Part shown: positions 56,386 to 64,000 of the stretch, piece by piece
Position numbering within the stretch: position 1 is the first letter of the stretch
How the letters are laid out: each line of letters opens with the position of its first letter
Assembly: GCA_008501585.1 (NCBI GenBank)
Contig: QQUN01000027.1
Coordinates: forward strand, 100,043 to 164,042
Length of the DNA: 64,000 nucleotides
Direction of reading: 5' to 3'
Source of the DNA: Pseudomonadota bacterium
GTDB taxonomy: Bacteria; Pseudomonadota; Gammaproteobacteria; Burkholderiales; Rhodocyclaceae
Notes under the pieces: generated by a model
The model's input: only the letters and a program-made list of their open reading frames with translations
Database searches by the model: none
Told to the model about the DNA's origin: nothing
Position numbers and translations under genes: made by a program

Positions 56386-58827
56386 TCAGGCCGTCACGTC
56401 TTCGAAGTTGCGGCGCAGCTCGGCCTTTTCGGCGTGCTCCTGCCACGGATCGACATAGTCCTGCAGCGCGAACAGCAGCCGCTCGTAGAGCGCCTTGCGG
56501 TTGGCCGTGTCGTCGAGCACATGCTTCTTCACGTAGTCGAGGCCGACGCGCTCGATGTAATGGACGGTGCGCTCCAGGTAGTAGCCTTCTTCGCGGTACA
56601 GCTGCAGGAAGGCGCCGGAGATCTCCTTCACCTCCTCGTCGGTCTGCACCTTGCAGAAGAACTGCGCCACCTCGGTCTTGATGCCGCCGTTGCCGGCCAC
56701 ATAGATCTCGTAGCCCGAATCGACGCCGATCACGCCCACGTCCTTGATGCCGGCCTCGGCGCAGTTGCGCGGGCAGCCGGACACCGCCAGCTTGACCTTG
56801 TGCGGGCTGTACATGCCGAACAGCATCTTCTCCAGCTTGACGCCCAGGTCCATCGAGCGCTGGGTGCCGAAGCGGCAGTGCTCGGAGCCGACGCAGGTCT
56901 TCACCGTGCGGATCGACTTGCCGTAGGCGTGGCCGGAGACCATGCCGGCCTGGTTCAGGTCGTGCCAGATCAGCGGCAGGTCGCCCTTCTTGACGCCCAG
57001 CAGGTCGATGCGCTGGCCGCCGGTGACCTTCACCGTCGGCACCTTGTACTTCTCGGCCGCGTCGGCGATGGCGCGCAGCTCGGCCGGCGTGGTCAGCCCG
57101 CCCCACATGCGCGGCACCACCGAGTAGGTGCCGTCCTTCTGGATGTTGGCGTGGGCGCGCTCGTTGATGAAGCGGCTCTGCGCGTCGTCGGCGGCCTCGT
57201 GCGGCCAGGTGGAGATGCAGTAGTAGTTCAGCGCGGGGCGGCAGGAGGCGCAGCCGTTGGGCGTGCTCCACTCCATGAAGTCCATCACCGCCTGCGGCGA
57301 GAGCAGCTTGTGCTCGCGGATGGCCTTGCGCACCTCGCCGTGCGAGTGGTCGGTACAGCCGCACACCGCCTTGTTGTTGGAGTCGGCCGGCTGGTAGGCG
57401 CCGCCGATGGTCGAGGCCAGGATCTGCTCGACCAGGCCGGTGCAGGAGCCGCAGGAACTGGACGCCTTGGTGTGCTTGCGCACCTCGTCCAGCGTGAACA
57501 GGCCGTTTTCCTTGATCGACTTGACGATGTCGCCCTTGCACACGCCGTTGCAGCCGCACACCTCGGCGCTGTCGGGCAGCGCCGCGGCGGAATTGACGCC
57601 CTTGTGGCCGGCGTCGCCCAGGTGGCTGTTGCCGAACAGCAGGTGGTCGCGGATGTCGGCGATGTTCTGGCCGTCCTTGAGCATCTGGAAATACCAGGCA
57701 CCGTCCTTGGTGTCGCCGTACATCACGGCGCCGACCAGCTTGTCGCCCTTGAGCACCACGCGCTTGTAGATGCCGGCGCCCGGGTCGTTGAGCACGATGT
57801 CTTCGGTGCCGTCGCCGCCCATGAAGTCGCCGGCCGAGAACACGTCGATGCCGGTGACCTTGAGCTTGGTCGAGGTCACCGAGCCCTTGTACAGGCCGAT
57901 GCCGAACATCGCCAGGTGGTTGGCACAGACCTTGGCCTGCTCGAACAGCGGGGCCACCAGGCCATAGGCGATGCCGCGGTGGTTGGCGCACTCGCCCACG
58001 GCATACACCCGCGGGTCGTAGGTCTGCATGGTGTCGTTGACCACGATGCCGCGTTCGCAGTGGATGCCGGCGGACTCGGCCAGCGCCGTGTTGGGGCGGA
58101 TGCCGGCGGCCATGACCACCAGGTCGGCCGGAATCGCCTCGCCGTCCTTGAACACCACCTTGCCCACGCGGCCCGACTCGCCGGCCTGCAGCTCGGCGGT
58201 GAACTTGGGCAGCAGGAACTTCATGCCCTTGGCTTCGAGCGACTTCTGCAGCATGTCGGCGGCGGTCTTGTCGAGCTGGCGCTCCATGATCCAGTCGCCG
58301 ATGTGCACGATGGTCACATCCATGCCGCGCAGCGCCAGGCCGTTGGCGGCCTCCAGGCCGAGCAGGCCGGCGCCGATCACCACGGCATGCTTGTGGCGGG
58401 CGGCCGCCTCGATCATGGCGTCGGTGTCGGCAATGTCGCGGTAGGCGATCACGCCCGGCAGGTCGGCACCGGGGACGGGCAGGATGAAGGGGTTGGAGCC
58501 GGTGGCCAGCAGCAGGCGGTCGTACTCGACCTCGCAGCCGTCCTCGCCGAAGACCTTGCGGCCCTTGCGGTCGATCTTCACCACCTTGTTGTTCAGGCGC
58601 AGGTCGATGCCGTTGTCGGCGTACCACTGCTTGTCGTTGAGGATGATGTCCTGGATGGTCATCTCGCCGGCCAGCACCGGTGAGAGCAGGATGCGGTTGT
58701 AGTTCGGGTGCGGCTCGGCGCCGAACACGGTGATGTCGTACATGTCAGGCGCGATCTTGATCAGCTCCTCCAGCGTCCTCACGCCGGCCATGCCGTTGCC
58801 CACCATCACCAGTTTCAGTTTGCGCAT
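56386..58827 (-). CDS. nirB: NADH-dependent nitrite reductase large subunit
   Basis: NirB (813 residues) reduces nitrite to ammonium. The N-terminal FAD/NAD module starts KLVMVGNGMAGVRTLEEL; two BFD-like [2Fe-2S] regions follow (CGCNGVCKG, then SSCGSCTG, CGCTDHSHG and GCASCRP). The C-terminal nitrite/sulfite reductase half carries the sirohaem-[4Fe-4S] ligands TCVGSEHCRFG and SGCPRNCAEA. ATG 58827 gives the normal start. It heads an operon with nirD, the transporter and the PP2C-kinase, under a predicted sigma54 promoter. The assimilatory nitrate reductase gene is not in this window. Confidence 0.96.
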   Translation of the reverse strand: MRKLKLVMVGNGMAGVRTLEELIKIAPDMYDITVFGAEPHPNYNRILLSPVLAGEMTIQDIILNDKQWYADNGIDLRLNNKVVKIDRKGRKVFGEDGCEVEYDRLLLATGSNPFILPVPGADLPGVIAYRDIADTDAMIEAAARHKHAVVIGAGLLGLEAANGLALRGMDVTIVHIGDWIMERQLDKTAADMLQKSLEAKGMKFLLPKFTAELQAGESGRVGKVVFKDGEAIPADLVVMAAGIRPNTALAESAGIHCERGIVVNDTMQTYDPRVYAVGECANHRGIAYGLVAPLFEQAKVCANHLAMFGIGLYKGSVTSTKLKVTGIDVFSAGDFMGGDGTEDIVLNDPGAGIYKRVVLKGDKLVGAVMYGDTKDGAWYFQMLKDGQNIADIRDHLLFGNSHLGDAGHKGVNSAAALPDSAEVCGCNGVCKGDIVKSIKENGLFTLDEVRKHTKASSSCGSCTGLVEQILASTIGGAYQPADSNNKAVCGCTDHSHGEVRKAIREHKLLSPQAVMDFMEWSTPNGCASCRPALNYYCISTWPHEAADDAQSRFINERAHANIQKDGTYSVVPRMWGGLTTPAELRAIADAAEKYKVPTVKVTGGQRIDLLGVKKGDLPLIWHDLNQAGMVSGHAYGKSIRTVKTCVGSEHCRFGTQRSMDLGVKLEKMLFGMYSPHKVKLAVSGCPRNCAEAGIKDVGVIGVDSGYEIYVAGNGGIKTEVAQFFCKVQTDEEVKEISGAFLQLYREEGYYLERTVHYIERVGLDYVKKHVLDDTANRKALYERLLFALQDYVDPWQEHAEKAELRRNFEDVTA

Positions 58828-58848
58828 GTTTTGCCCCTTGCATACGGC

Positions 58849-58907
58849 CCGGCGCGGTGGCGCCGGATCGGTCGTCCGGTTGTCGGTGCAGCGCACGCGA
58901 GCGCTGC
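58849..58907 (-). other. nirB leader with two strong hairpins
   Basis: The predicted 85-nt leader folds into two stems: 58888-58907 (GCAGCGC / GCGCTGC, six-base loop) and 58849-58866 (CCGGCGC / GCGCCGG, four-base loop). Neither is followed by a T-run. They could be antitermination or stability elements. Confidence 0.4.
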
Positions 58908-58922
58908 TTCAACAGCCTAAAA

Positions 58923-58937
58923 GCAAGGGGTGTGCCA
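58923..58937 (-). promoter_or_regulatory. sigma54 promoter of nirB
   Basis: On the minus strand: TGGCAC (58937-58932), N5, TTGC (58926-58923), an exact match to the -24/-12 consensus, with flanking C and T also as expected. Transcription would start near 58912, about 85 nt before nirB. This points to control by NtrC or a related activator. Confidence 0.8.
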
Positions 58938-59001
58938 GTGCCGGGAATGCACTGGTTTGGATGCTGCGGTGCCGCATGGGCACCGAAAAAGACGCCGGTT
59001 T

Positions 59002-59018
59002 TGCACCACGGCAGTGCA
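59002..59018. promoter_or_regulatory. NtrC-type activator site upstream of nirB
   Basis: TGCACCACGGCAGTGCA is palindromic at both five-base ends and differs from TGCACC-N5-GGTGCA at one position. It is centred about 98 bp upstream of the predicted start site, a normal enhancer position for a sigma54 promoter. Confidence 0.65.
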
Positions 59019-59046
59019 TTGCGCACCGCCGAAAGGCATCGGGCGG

Positions 59047-59553
59047 TCAGCGCGAGGCGGCGACCGGCCGGAAGATCACGTGCAGGCCAAACGCCACCAC
59101 GCCAATAAAGGACAGCAGCGACCAGTTGGCGATCGACAAGCCAAGGAAGGTCCAGTCGATGGCGGTGCAGTCGCCCGCGCCGCGGAAGATCATCGGCAGC
59201 AGCTCGGTGAGCGGGAAGCTCTCCATCAGGTATTCGATACCGGGGCCGCACTCGGCAATGCTCGGCGGAAAACGCTGCATCCAGCTCTGCCAGGCCGCCA
59301 CACCGCCACCGGCCAGGGCGAACAGGGTGATCAGCACACCGTAGCCCCGGCGTGTGCCACCGGTGCTGCCATGCAGGCCGGCGACCAGGGCCACCGAGGT
59401 GGCGGTGGCGAAGGCGTAGCGCTGGATGATGCACATGGGGCAGGGCTCGAGGCCGACCACATGTTGCAGGTACAGGCCGAAGCCGAGCAGGCCGCTGCCG
59501 ACCAGGAAAAGTGCGAAGAAGGGCAGGCGGGGACGGTCGAGCAGGCTGAACAT
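59047..59553 (-). CDS. dsbB: Disulfide bond formation protein DsbB
   Basis: A 168-residue, four-helix membrane protein that reoxidises DsbA and passes electrons to quinone. The N-terminal pair Cys38-Cys41 (EPCPMC) and the second periplasmic pair Cys102 and Cys129 (AECGPG, GAGDCT) are present, with CIIQRYAF after the first pair as in other DsbB proteins. Single gene; its 3' end is 109 bp from the nirB NtrC-type site region, with no other gene between. Confidence 0.93.
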   Translation of the reverse strand: MFSLLDRPRLPFFALFLVGSGLLGFGLYLQHVVGLEPCPMCIIQRYAFATATSVALVAGLHGSTGGTRRGYGVLITLFALAGGGVAAWQSWMQRFPPSIAECGPGIEYLMESFPLTELLPMIFRGAGDCTAIDWTFLGLSIANWSLLSFIGVVAFGLHVIFRPVAASR

Positions 59554-59662
59554 GGCGGTCGCAAGGAAAATGATGGGCGGATTCTAGCAGCCCATGCCGG
59601 GCGCCGACCGTCTGACGCGCCTTGTACCGTCAAGTTCCCGCCCGGAGGGCGGGGGGGGGGCG

Positions 59663-60103
59663 TCAGCGATGGGCCAGGCGTTGCCAGAGCGCCAGCAAGG
59701 CCAGCAAGCTCACGCTGTTCGCGGCTGCGCGGGCGTGGGGCGATGCCGCCGATCTACCGCGTGGGGGCGTGTCGTCGATGGCCTCGGGCAGACAGCGGCC
59801 CTGGGGGTCGACGGCGACACAGTCGGCCAGCAGGCGCAGCACATCGCCGGCTGGTGCGCCCGCGGCGGGGCGCGTCAGGCCAGGGAGATCGGTGAACGCG
59901 ACCGTGAAACGCCCGGCCGGCGATGCCAGGGCCGGGTGGAGGCGCAAGCCGGTCGTGTGCGACGGCGTGTGCAAGGCCATGCCGCGGCCAAGGGCGGGAT
60001 GATCGCCTGGCGCCTGGGCCTGCGCGCGGGCCAGCCCGGTGCCGAGCGCGGTGACGATGCAGGTCAGCCAGACGAGACTGGCCTTGCGGATGCGTGTGTC
60101 CAT
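59663..60103 (-). CDS. Exported protein with a hydrophobic C-terminus, unknown
   Basis: A 146-residue protein with a signal peptide (RIRKASLVWLTCIVTALGTGLA, cleavage near 28), a Pro/Ala/His-rich middle with two cysteines (LADCVAVDPQGRCLP), and a short hydrophobic end with basic residues (SVSLLALLALWQRLAHR). That end resembles sorting signals, but no GlyGly or PEP motif is visible. GGGGAGGGG precedes the ATG at 60103. I do not recognise the family. Confidence 0.55.
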   Translation of the reverse strand: MDTRIRKASLVWLTCIVTALGTGLARAQAQAPGDHPALGRGMALHTPSHTTGLRLHPALASPAGRFTVAFTDLPGLTRPAAGAPAGDVLRLLADCVAVDPQGRCLPEAIDDTPPRGRSAASPHARAAANSVSLLALLALWQRLAHR

Positions 60104-60355
60104 GGTCGTGCCCCTCCCCGTCTTGTTGTGTTGGCGTCTCGGAGCACTATCTGTGCCGGTTAATAAATGCACATGAAAACAATGGGTTGGGAGCAATGCT
60201 GGTGAAATGGCGGCCCCGCGAGGCCGATTGTGTTCCGTGCACGGGACACTTGCGACCGTGCCGCAGGGAGTGGGCAGGCGGTACCCCTTGCCGGGCGGGG
60301 GGTTTGGCGTATCGGGCGTGTAAAGATCGCCGACAGTGGCGCGCGGTCGGCGCGT
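60104..60355. other. 252-bp region without a gene
   Basis: Only the upstream region of the exported-protein gene and a 20-bp near-palindrome at 60230-60249 (GTGTTCCGTG, then CACGGGACAC) were found. It may be a weak terminator or operator between two minus-strand genes. Confidence 0.4.
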
Positions 60356-61318
60356 TCAACTGCCCAGCGGCTGCGCGACCGGCTGGGGACGGCGGAAGGC
60401 CTGCACGGCGAGGATCACGCCGGTCAGCAGCAGGAGGATGCCGCCCACCTCGGCCAGCGTCGGCCAGCGCTGGTACCAGACAAAGCCATAGGCCAGCGCG
60501 GCGAGGGTCTCGAAGACGATGAGCTGGCCGGCCAGGCCCGGCGGCAGCAGGTGGCTGGCGCGGTTCCACAGCATCGTGCCCAGCCATGAGGCGAGCAGGC
60601 CGGTGAGCAGCATGAGCAGAACGAACACCCCCGGCCGCGGCCCGGCGAGGTCGACCGCGCCCGTGGTGGCCCACTGCCACAGGGCGATGCCGGCCAGCCC
60701 GAGCAGCGCCAGCGGTAGCGTCATCAGCCCCTGTGCGGTGGCCCAGGCGCGGGCCAGGCCGGTGGGTTGGCGGCGCAGCCAGTAGCTGTTGTTGAGCGGG
60801 TACCAGGTCCAGCACACCAGCGCCACGCCGGCCAGCGCCAGCCCGCTCCAGTAGCGGGCGTCGTGGGCAATGTCGCCGGCCTGCGCGCTCTGGCCGTGCA
60901 CCAGCGCCAGGCCGAGGCCGATCACCGTCAGCGGCAGCAGCAGCCGGGCCCAGGGCAGGCTGTGGTCGGCGGCATCGCCGCTGGTGAGCTTGGCGGTGAT
61001 GGCGATGGCCACCGGCAAGGTGCCGATGATCATGGTCGGCACGGTCACGCCGGCGAGCTGGATGGCGCTGGCCAGCGCGGCAAAGTAGAGCATGTTGCCG
61101 ATCAGCGCCAGCTTGGCGGCGGCGATCCAGTCGGCACGCGTCAGCCGTTTGAGGGCGGCGCGGTCGGCGCGGGCGAGGACGATGGCCAGCAGGCCGAAGG
61201 CAGCATAGCGGCCGGCGGCCAGCATGGCGCCGGAGTAGTCGGGCAGCAGCAGCGGCACGATGAAGACCAGCCCCCACAGCAGGCCGGCGCCGAGCGCGGC
61301 GATCAGACCGGCGAGCAT
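60356..61318 (-). CDS. EamA-family (DMT) transporter
   Basis: A 320-residue protein with ten predicted helices made of two EamA repeats, the first from LIAALGAGLLWGLVFIVPL, the second from SGLALAGVALVCWTWYPL. Family members export amino acids, purines or metabolites; the substrate here is unknown. It is 72 bp downstream of an AraC-type regulator gene on the same strand and may be its target. Confidence 0.85.
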   Translation of the reverse strand: MLAGLIAALGAGLLWGLVFIVPLLLPDYSGAMLAAGRYAAFGLLAIVLARADRAALKRLTRADWIAAAKLALIGNMLYFAALASAIQLAGVTVPTMIIGTLPVAIAITAKLTSGDAADHSLPWARLLLPLTVIGLGLALVHGQSAQAGDIAHDARYWSGLALAGVALVCWTWYPLNNSYWLRRQPTGLARAWATAQGLMTLPLALLGLAGIALWQWATTGAVDLAGPRPGVFVLLMLLTGLLASWLGTMLWNRASHLLPPGLAGQLIVFETLAALAYGFVWYQRWPTLAEVGGILLLLTGVILAVQAFRRPQPVAQPLGS

Positions 61319-61390
61319 GGGGACTCCGAGGGGGCGATGCGGAACGACATGACGGGCCTGCGGGCAATGGGTGAGCCTGCAGCGTAGCCC

Positions 61391-62212
61391 TCAGCGCGGG
61401 CGCGGTCTTGTACCGATTTGCGCCTGATACTCGGCCGGCGTTACGCCATAGGCCTGGCGGAACCAGCGGGTGAGATGGCTCTGGTCGGTGAAGCCGGCAT
61501 CCAGCGCCACCTCCAGCGGCCGCTGCGCGCCGGCCAGCAGCTGCTTGGCGCGCAGCACGCGGCGCGCCTGCACATAGCGGTGCGGGCTAAGGTGAAAGTG
61601 GCGGGCGAAGGCGCGGGCGAAATGGTGCATCGACAGGCCGGCAACGGCGGCGAGCTGTTCGAGGTCGAGCGCCTGGTCGAGATGCGCCTCGATGTAATCC
61701 ACCACCGCCTCGAAGCGCACGGCCGCCGCATCCGGCGTGCGGCGTGCATGCCGGCCGTGGCGCTCGGCAATGCCGAGAATGGCGTCGGTCAGCGCGGTCT
61801 GCGCGGCAATCGGCTCGTCGGCCTGCCACATGCGCCGGAACGCCGTGGCCAGCGCATGCGCCAGCGCGGTGTCCTTGACCGTGGCCTGCGGAAAATACAC
61901 CTGCGGCCCGGCGATCGCGCTCATCGCCGCCGGTTGCAGATACACCATGTGGTAGTGCCAGCCGCCCTCGCTGGCCGCCTCGCCGGTGTGCGGTTCGTCC
62001 GGGTTGAGCAGTACCAGGGTGGCCGGGTCGGCGATGTGGCCGGCGCCGCGATACTTGAAGCGCTCGACGCCGCTGGCGATCACGCCCACCGAGAAGCCTT
62101 CGTGCACATGGGCCGAGAAGGCATGCTCGATCAGCCGCGCGGTGTACAGCTCCACGCCCGGCAAAAAGGGCGCCGGGCGGAAGGTGACGAATTCGCCGGG
62201 GTGTTCGAACAT
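61391..62212 (-). CDS. AraC-family transcriptional regulator
   Basis: A 273-residue regulator with an N-terminal cupin-type AraC-binding domain (AFSAHVHEGFSVGVIASG, then LLNPDEPHTGEA) and a C-terminal double helix-turn-helix (LDLEQLAAVAGLSMHHFARAF; ALDAGFTDQSHLTRWFRQAYG). Cupin histidines (HVHE, PHTG, GGWHYH) are conserved. It precedes the EamA transporter gene and probably regulates it. The effector is unknown. Confidence 0.9.
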   Translation of the reverse strand: MFEHPGEFVTFRPAPFLPGVELYTARLIEHAFSAHVHEGFSVGVIASGVERFKYRGAGHIADPATLVLLNPDEPHTGEAASEGGWHYHMVYLQPAAMSAIAGPQVYFPQATVKDTALAHALATAFRRMWQADEPIAAQTALTDAILGIAERHGRHARRTPDAAAVRFEAVVDYIEAHLDQALDLEQLAAVAGLSMHHFARAFARHFHLSPHRYVQARRVLRAKQLLAGAQRPLEVALDAGFTDQSHLTRWFRQAYGVTPAEYQAQIGTRPRPR

Positions 62213-62260
62213 GGGCGGGGCGTGTCGGGGGAATGTCCCGATTCTACGCCCCGTGCCGGA

Positions 62261-62749
62261 TCAATCGTGTTTGGCGCCCGGGATGGCCGTGCCGAGCCAG
62301 CGACCCAGCGTGGCGGCGTCGAGCAGGCCGCTGCGCGCCTGGCGGGGCTGGCCGGCGGCATAGAAGTAGCTGCGTGGCAACTCGCCGAACCAGGCCGGGT
62401 CGATGTGCTGGCGCAGGCGTTCGGGCTCGGTGGCGTCGAAGGCCCAGTGCTCCAGGTCGTCCAGGCCGAAGCGCTTGCGCAGGGCCTCGGCCTCGGCGTG
62501 GCGCTCGGGCTCGTCGGTGGCGACCAGCACCAGCCGCTGGCGGGCGCGGGCGTCGGTGAGCCTGCCCAGCAGCGCCAGTTCCTTGAGGCAGGGCGGGCAA
62601 TCCACCGACCACAGCACGAGCACGAAGTCGCCGCCCGCGCGGCGGGCTTCGATCTGCGCCAGGCTGTCGGTGCCGAAGGCATTGACGTCGGCCCGCGCGG
62701 GTGGCGTGAGCAGGAGCAGGCCGGCGAGCAGCAGGGCGAGGCGTGTCAT
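62261..62749 (-). CDS. Exported TlpA-like thioredoxin-fold protein
   Basis: A 162-residue protein with a signal peptide (MTRLALLLAGLLLLTPPARA) and a thioredoxin-like fold. The active site Cys51-Pro-Pro-Cys54 is in VLWSVDCPPCLKE. Such proteins reduce periplasmic disulfides, often in cytochrome or copper-site maturation. The ATG overlaps the stop of the beta-propeller gene (ATGA), so the two are an operon. Confidence 0.87.
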   Translation of the reverse strand: MTRLALLLAGLLLLTPPARADVNAFGTDSLAQIEARRAGGDFVLVLWSVDCPPCLKELALLGRLTDARARQRLVLVATDEPERHAEAEALRKRFGLDDLEHWAFDATEPERLRQHIDPAWFGELPRSYFYAAGQPRQARSGLLDAATLGRWLGTAIPGAKHD

Positions 62750-63990
62750 GGGGCGGGCACCGGAATCAGCCGATAGCCGTCGGCCTGGGTCTGCCAGGAG
62801 ACGAACAACTCGCCCTGGCGGACGATCATCAGCGGGTGGTCGGAGCCGCCGGCGGTGCGGGCCAGCGTGCGTTCGGGCGTGAAGTGCCGGCCGCCGTCGG
62901 CCGATTCGCGCACGAGCAGGACCGTGCCGTCGGGCTGGAGCGCCTTCCAGGCGACGACGACGCGGCCGTTGCCGAGTGCGCGTACTTGCGGCCGGCTGGC
63001 GCCGGGCTGGCCGGAGAGCCGGACGGGGGCGCTGCGTGCGCCGGTGGCCGGGTCGATGCGGCCGTAGTGCAGGCCGGGCGAAGGGCCTCCGCCGGCGAAC
63101 CACACCATGTGGGCCTGGCCGTCGGCATCGACGCTGAGGTCGGGGCCGTGATGCGGGCAGCCTTCGATCACCCAGCCGTCGTCGCTGGCACGCATCGGCG
63201 CGGCGATGGGCAGCGCGGCCGGGTCGAGGCGGGCGAGGGCGTGGTCGCGGACATTGACCGGGAAGACATGGCGCCACAGCGCCAGCGGCGGCCGCTTACC
63301 GTCGGCGGCGAGCGCGATGCGGCAGCATTCGCAGCTGTGGTCGGCCACTTTGCGGTTGGGCGCGAAACTGGCGCCGTCGTCGGTCGACACCGCGGTGTAG
63401 ATGGCGGCGCCGGCGTAGGTGCGGCCGGCGGCGGCGAGGTCGCGCTTGTCGATCCAGGCCAGGGTGATGCGGCCGGCGCCATCGACGATCAGCGAGTCGA
63501 AGCGGTGGCTGATCGGTGCGCGGTCGTCGTTGACGGTGAGCGGCGCGTCAAAATGCTGGCCGCCGTCGGTGGCGCGGGCGAAACGGATGTCGCCGGCGTA
63601 GGCGCCGGGGATCTTCTGCGTCCAGCTGACCACCAGGCTGCCAGTGGGGGTGAAGGCAATTTTCGGACGGTTTTCGCCGTCGCTGTAGATCGACTCGGCC
63701 TGCGGATTGACCGCCACGGCCGGGGCGAAGCGGTTGTCGCCGTCGGCGCCGTAGGTGACATACACATGGGCGCCCTGCACGAAGGCCAGCCACAGGCGGC
63801 CCTGGGCGTCGAAGGCCGGCGTGGGCGTGCGGCCGCAGTGCGGCGAGGGCAGGGCGGCGGCGTCCTGGCATTGGGCCAGCGTCGGGCCGCTGGCGGCGGC
63901 GCCGTGACCGCCGTGCGAGGCGGCCGTGACCGGGCCGGCGACCAGCGGCGAGAGCAGTAGCGCGAGGCGCAGGGGGGCGGGGGCGCGCAT
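62746..63990 (-). CDS. Exported Asp-box beta-propeller (sialidase-like fold) protein
   Basis: A 414-residue protein with a signal peptide (cleavage near residue 23) and a His/Gly start of the mature part (SHGGHG). Four Asp-boxes are visible, for example YGADGDNRF (80-88), RATDGGQHF (139-147), VSTDDGASF (201-209) and ESADGGRHF (362-370), typical of a six-bladed propeller. Sialidase catalytic residues were not identified. SCECC (219-223) and CPHHG (278-282) form a possible metal or disulfide site. The ATG is preceded by CTG, giving TGATG with a possible upstream gene, so it may be inside an operon beyond the window. Confidence 0.8.
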   Translation of the reverse strand: MRAPAPLRLALLLSPLVAGPVTAASHGGHGAAASGPTLAQCQDAAALPSPHCGRTPTPAFDAQGRLWLAFVQGAHVYVTYGADGDNRFAPAVAVNPQAESIYSDGENRPKIAFTPTGSLVVSWTQKIPGAYAGDIRFARATDGGQHFDAPLTVNDDRAPISHRFDSLIVDGAGRITLAWIDKRDLAAAGRTYAGAAIYTAVSTDDGASFAPNRKVADHSCECCRIALAADGKRPPLALWRHVFPVNVRDHALARLDPAALPIAAPMRASDDGWVIEGCPHHGPDLSVDADGQAHMVWFAGGGPSPGLHYGRIDPATGARSAPVRLSGQPGASRPQVRALGNGRVVVAWKALQPDGTVLLVRESADGGRHFTPERTLARTAGGSDHPLMIVRQGELFVSWQTQADGYRLIPVPAP

Positions 63991-64000
63991 CAGAAACTCA

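Noticed and set aside
58888..58907. ANTAR (NasT) antitermination hairpin
   Set aside because: The hexaloop does not have the expected A at position 1 and G at position 4, and no terminator with a T-run follows.
58968..58984. GGTGCC-N5-GGCACC palindrome as a second NtrC site
   Set aside because: The half-sites run in the opposite polarity to TGCACC-N5-GGTGCA. It may be another protein's site but is not an NtrC match.
59663..60103. PEP-CTERM or GlyGly-CTERM sorting signal
   Set aside because: The hydrophobic basic end is suggestive, but no Pro-Glu-Pro or Gly-Gly motif precedes it.

Overview
This window comes from a high-GC chromosome of a betaproteobacterium, most likely from the Rhodocyclales (Azoarcus/Thauera/Zoogloeaceae-like). 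The evidence is the tuf-S10-spc-alpha ribosomal gene order, a RegB/RegA redox pair beside rplQ, a nirB-nirD-nitrate transporter-PP2C/kinase cluster, and dispersed GC-rich inverted repeats of the kind seen in that group. The genus is an inference. No rRNA, tRNA, CRISPR array, transposase or prophage gene was seen.

Region 1 (1-14109): the end of tuf, then 29 co-directional genes from rpsJ to rplQ, including secY, infA, rpmJ and rpoA, closed by a strong terminator. Three internal sigma70-type promoters, each with a perfect TATAAT, lie before rplC, rplN and rpsM. Each is overlapped by a perfect inverted repeat.

Region 2 (14160-31407): mostly housekeeping and regulation. It holds regB-regA-hslR, a PCu(A)C copper chaperone, galE, a MarR/antiporter/LapA-domain cluster, a DJ-1/PfpI protein, a ribbon-helix-helix protein, a GGDEF-EAL protein with a CxxCH haem motif, uvrA, a YajR-like MFS transporter, ssb and a PatB/MalY-type lyase. 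Two perfect inverted repeats and a 75-bp-period direct duplication lie between genes.

Region 3 (31408-35587): a small conserved protein, an MBL-fold hydrolase, a Sel1-repeat protein, tcdA, an M23 peptidase and a short CbiX/SirB chelatase.

Region 4 (35632-52194): the most unusual part. Two paralogous gene pairs each encode a membrane CHASE/PAS histidine kinase followed by a receiver fused to an RsbW-like ATPase. They flank a four-gene operon: periplasmic adaptor, sulfide:quinone oxidoreductase, RND pump and DUF2892 protein. A receiver-PAS-PP2C (RsbU/SpoIIE-like) phosphatase, a short repeat element and a PilZ-like protein follow. The layout suggests partner-switching signalling around reactive-sulfur handling.

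Region 5 (52198-58940): on the minus strand, nirB, a 19-codon W-rich micro-ORF, nirD, a NarK/NasA-type nitrate/nitrite transporter and a membrane-anchored PP2C-Ser/Thr kinase fusion. A near-perfect sigma54 promoter and an NtrC-type site precede nirB, so nitrogen control is likely.

Region 6 (59047-64000): dsbB, an unknown exported protein, an EamA transporter with an AraC-type regulator, and an operon of a TlpA-like thioredoxin and an Asp-box beta-propeller protein at the window edge.
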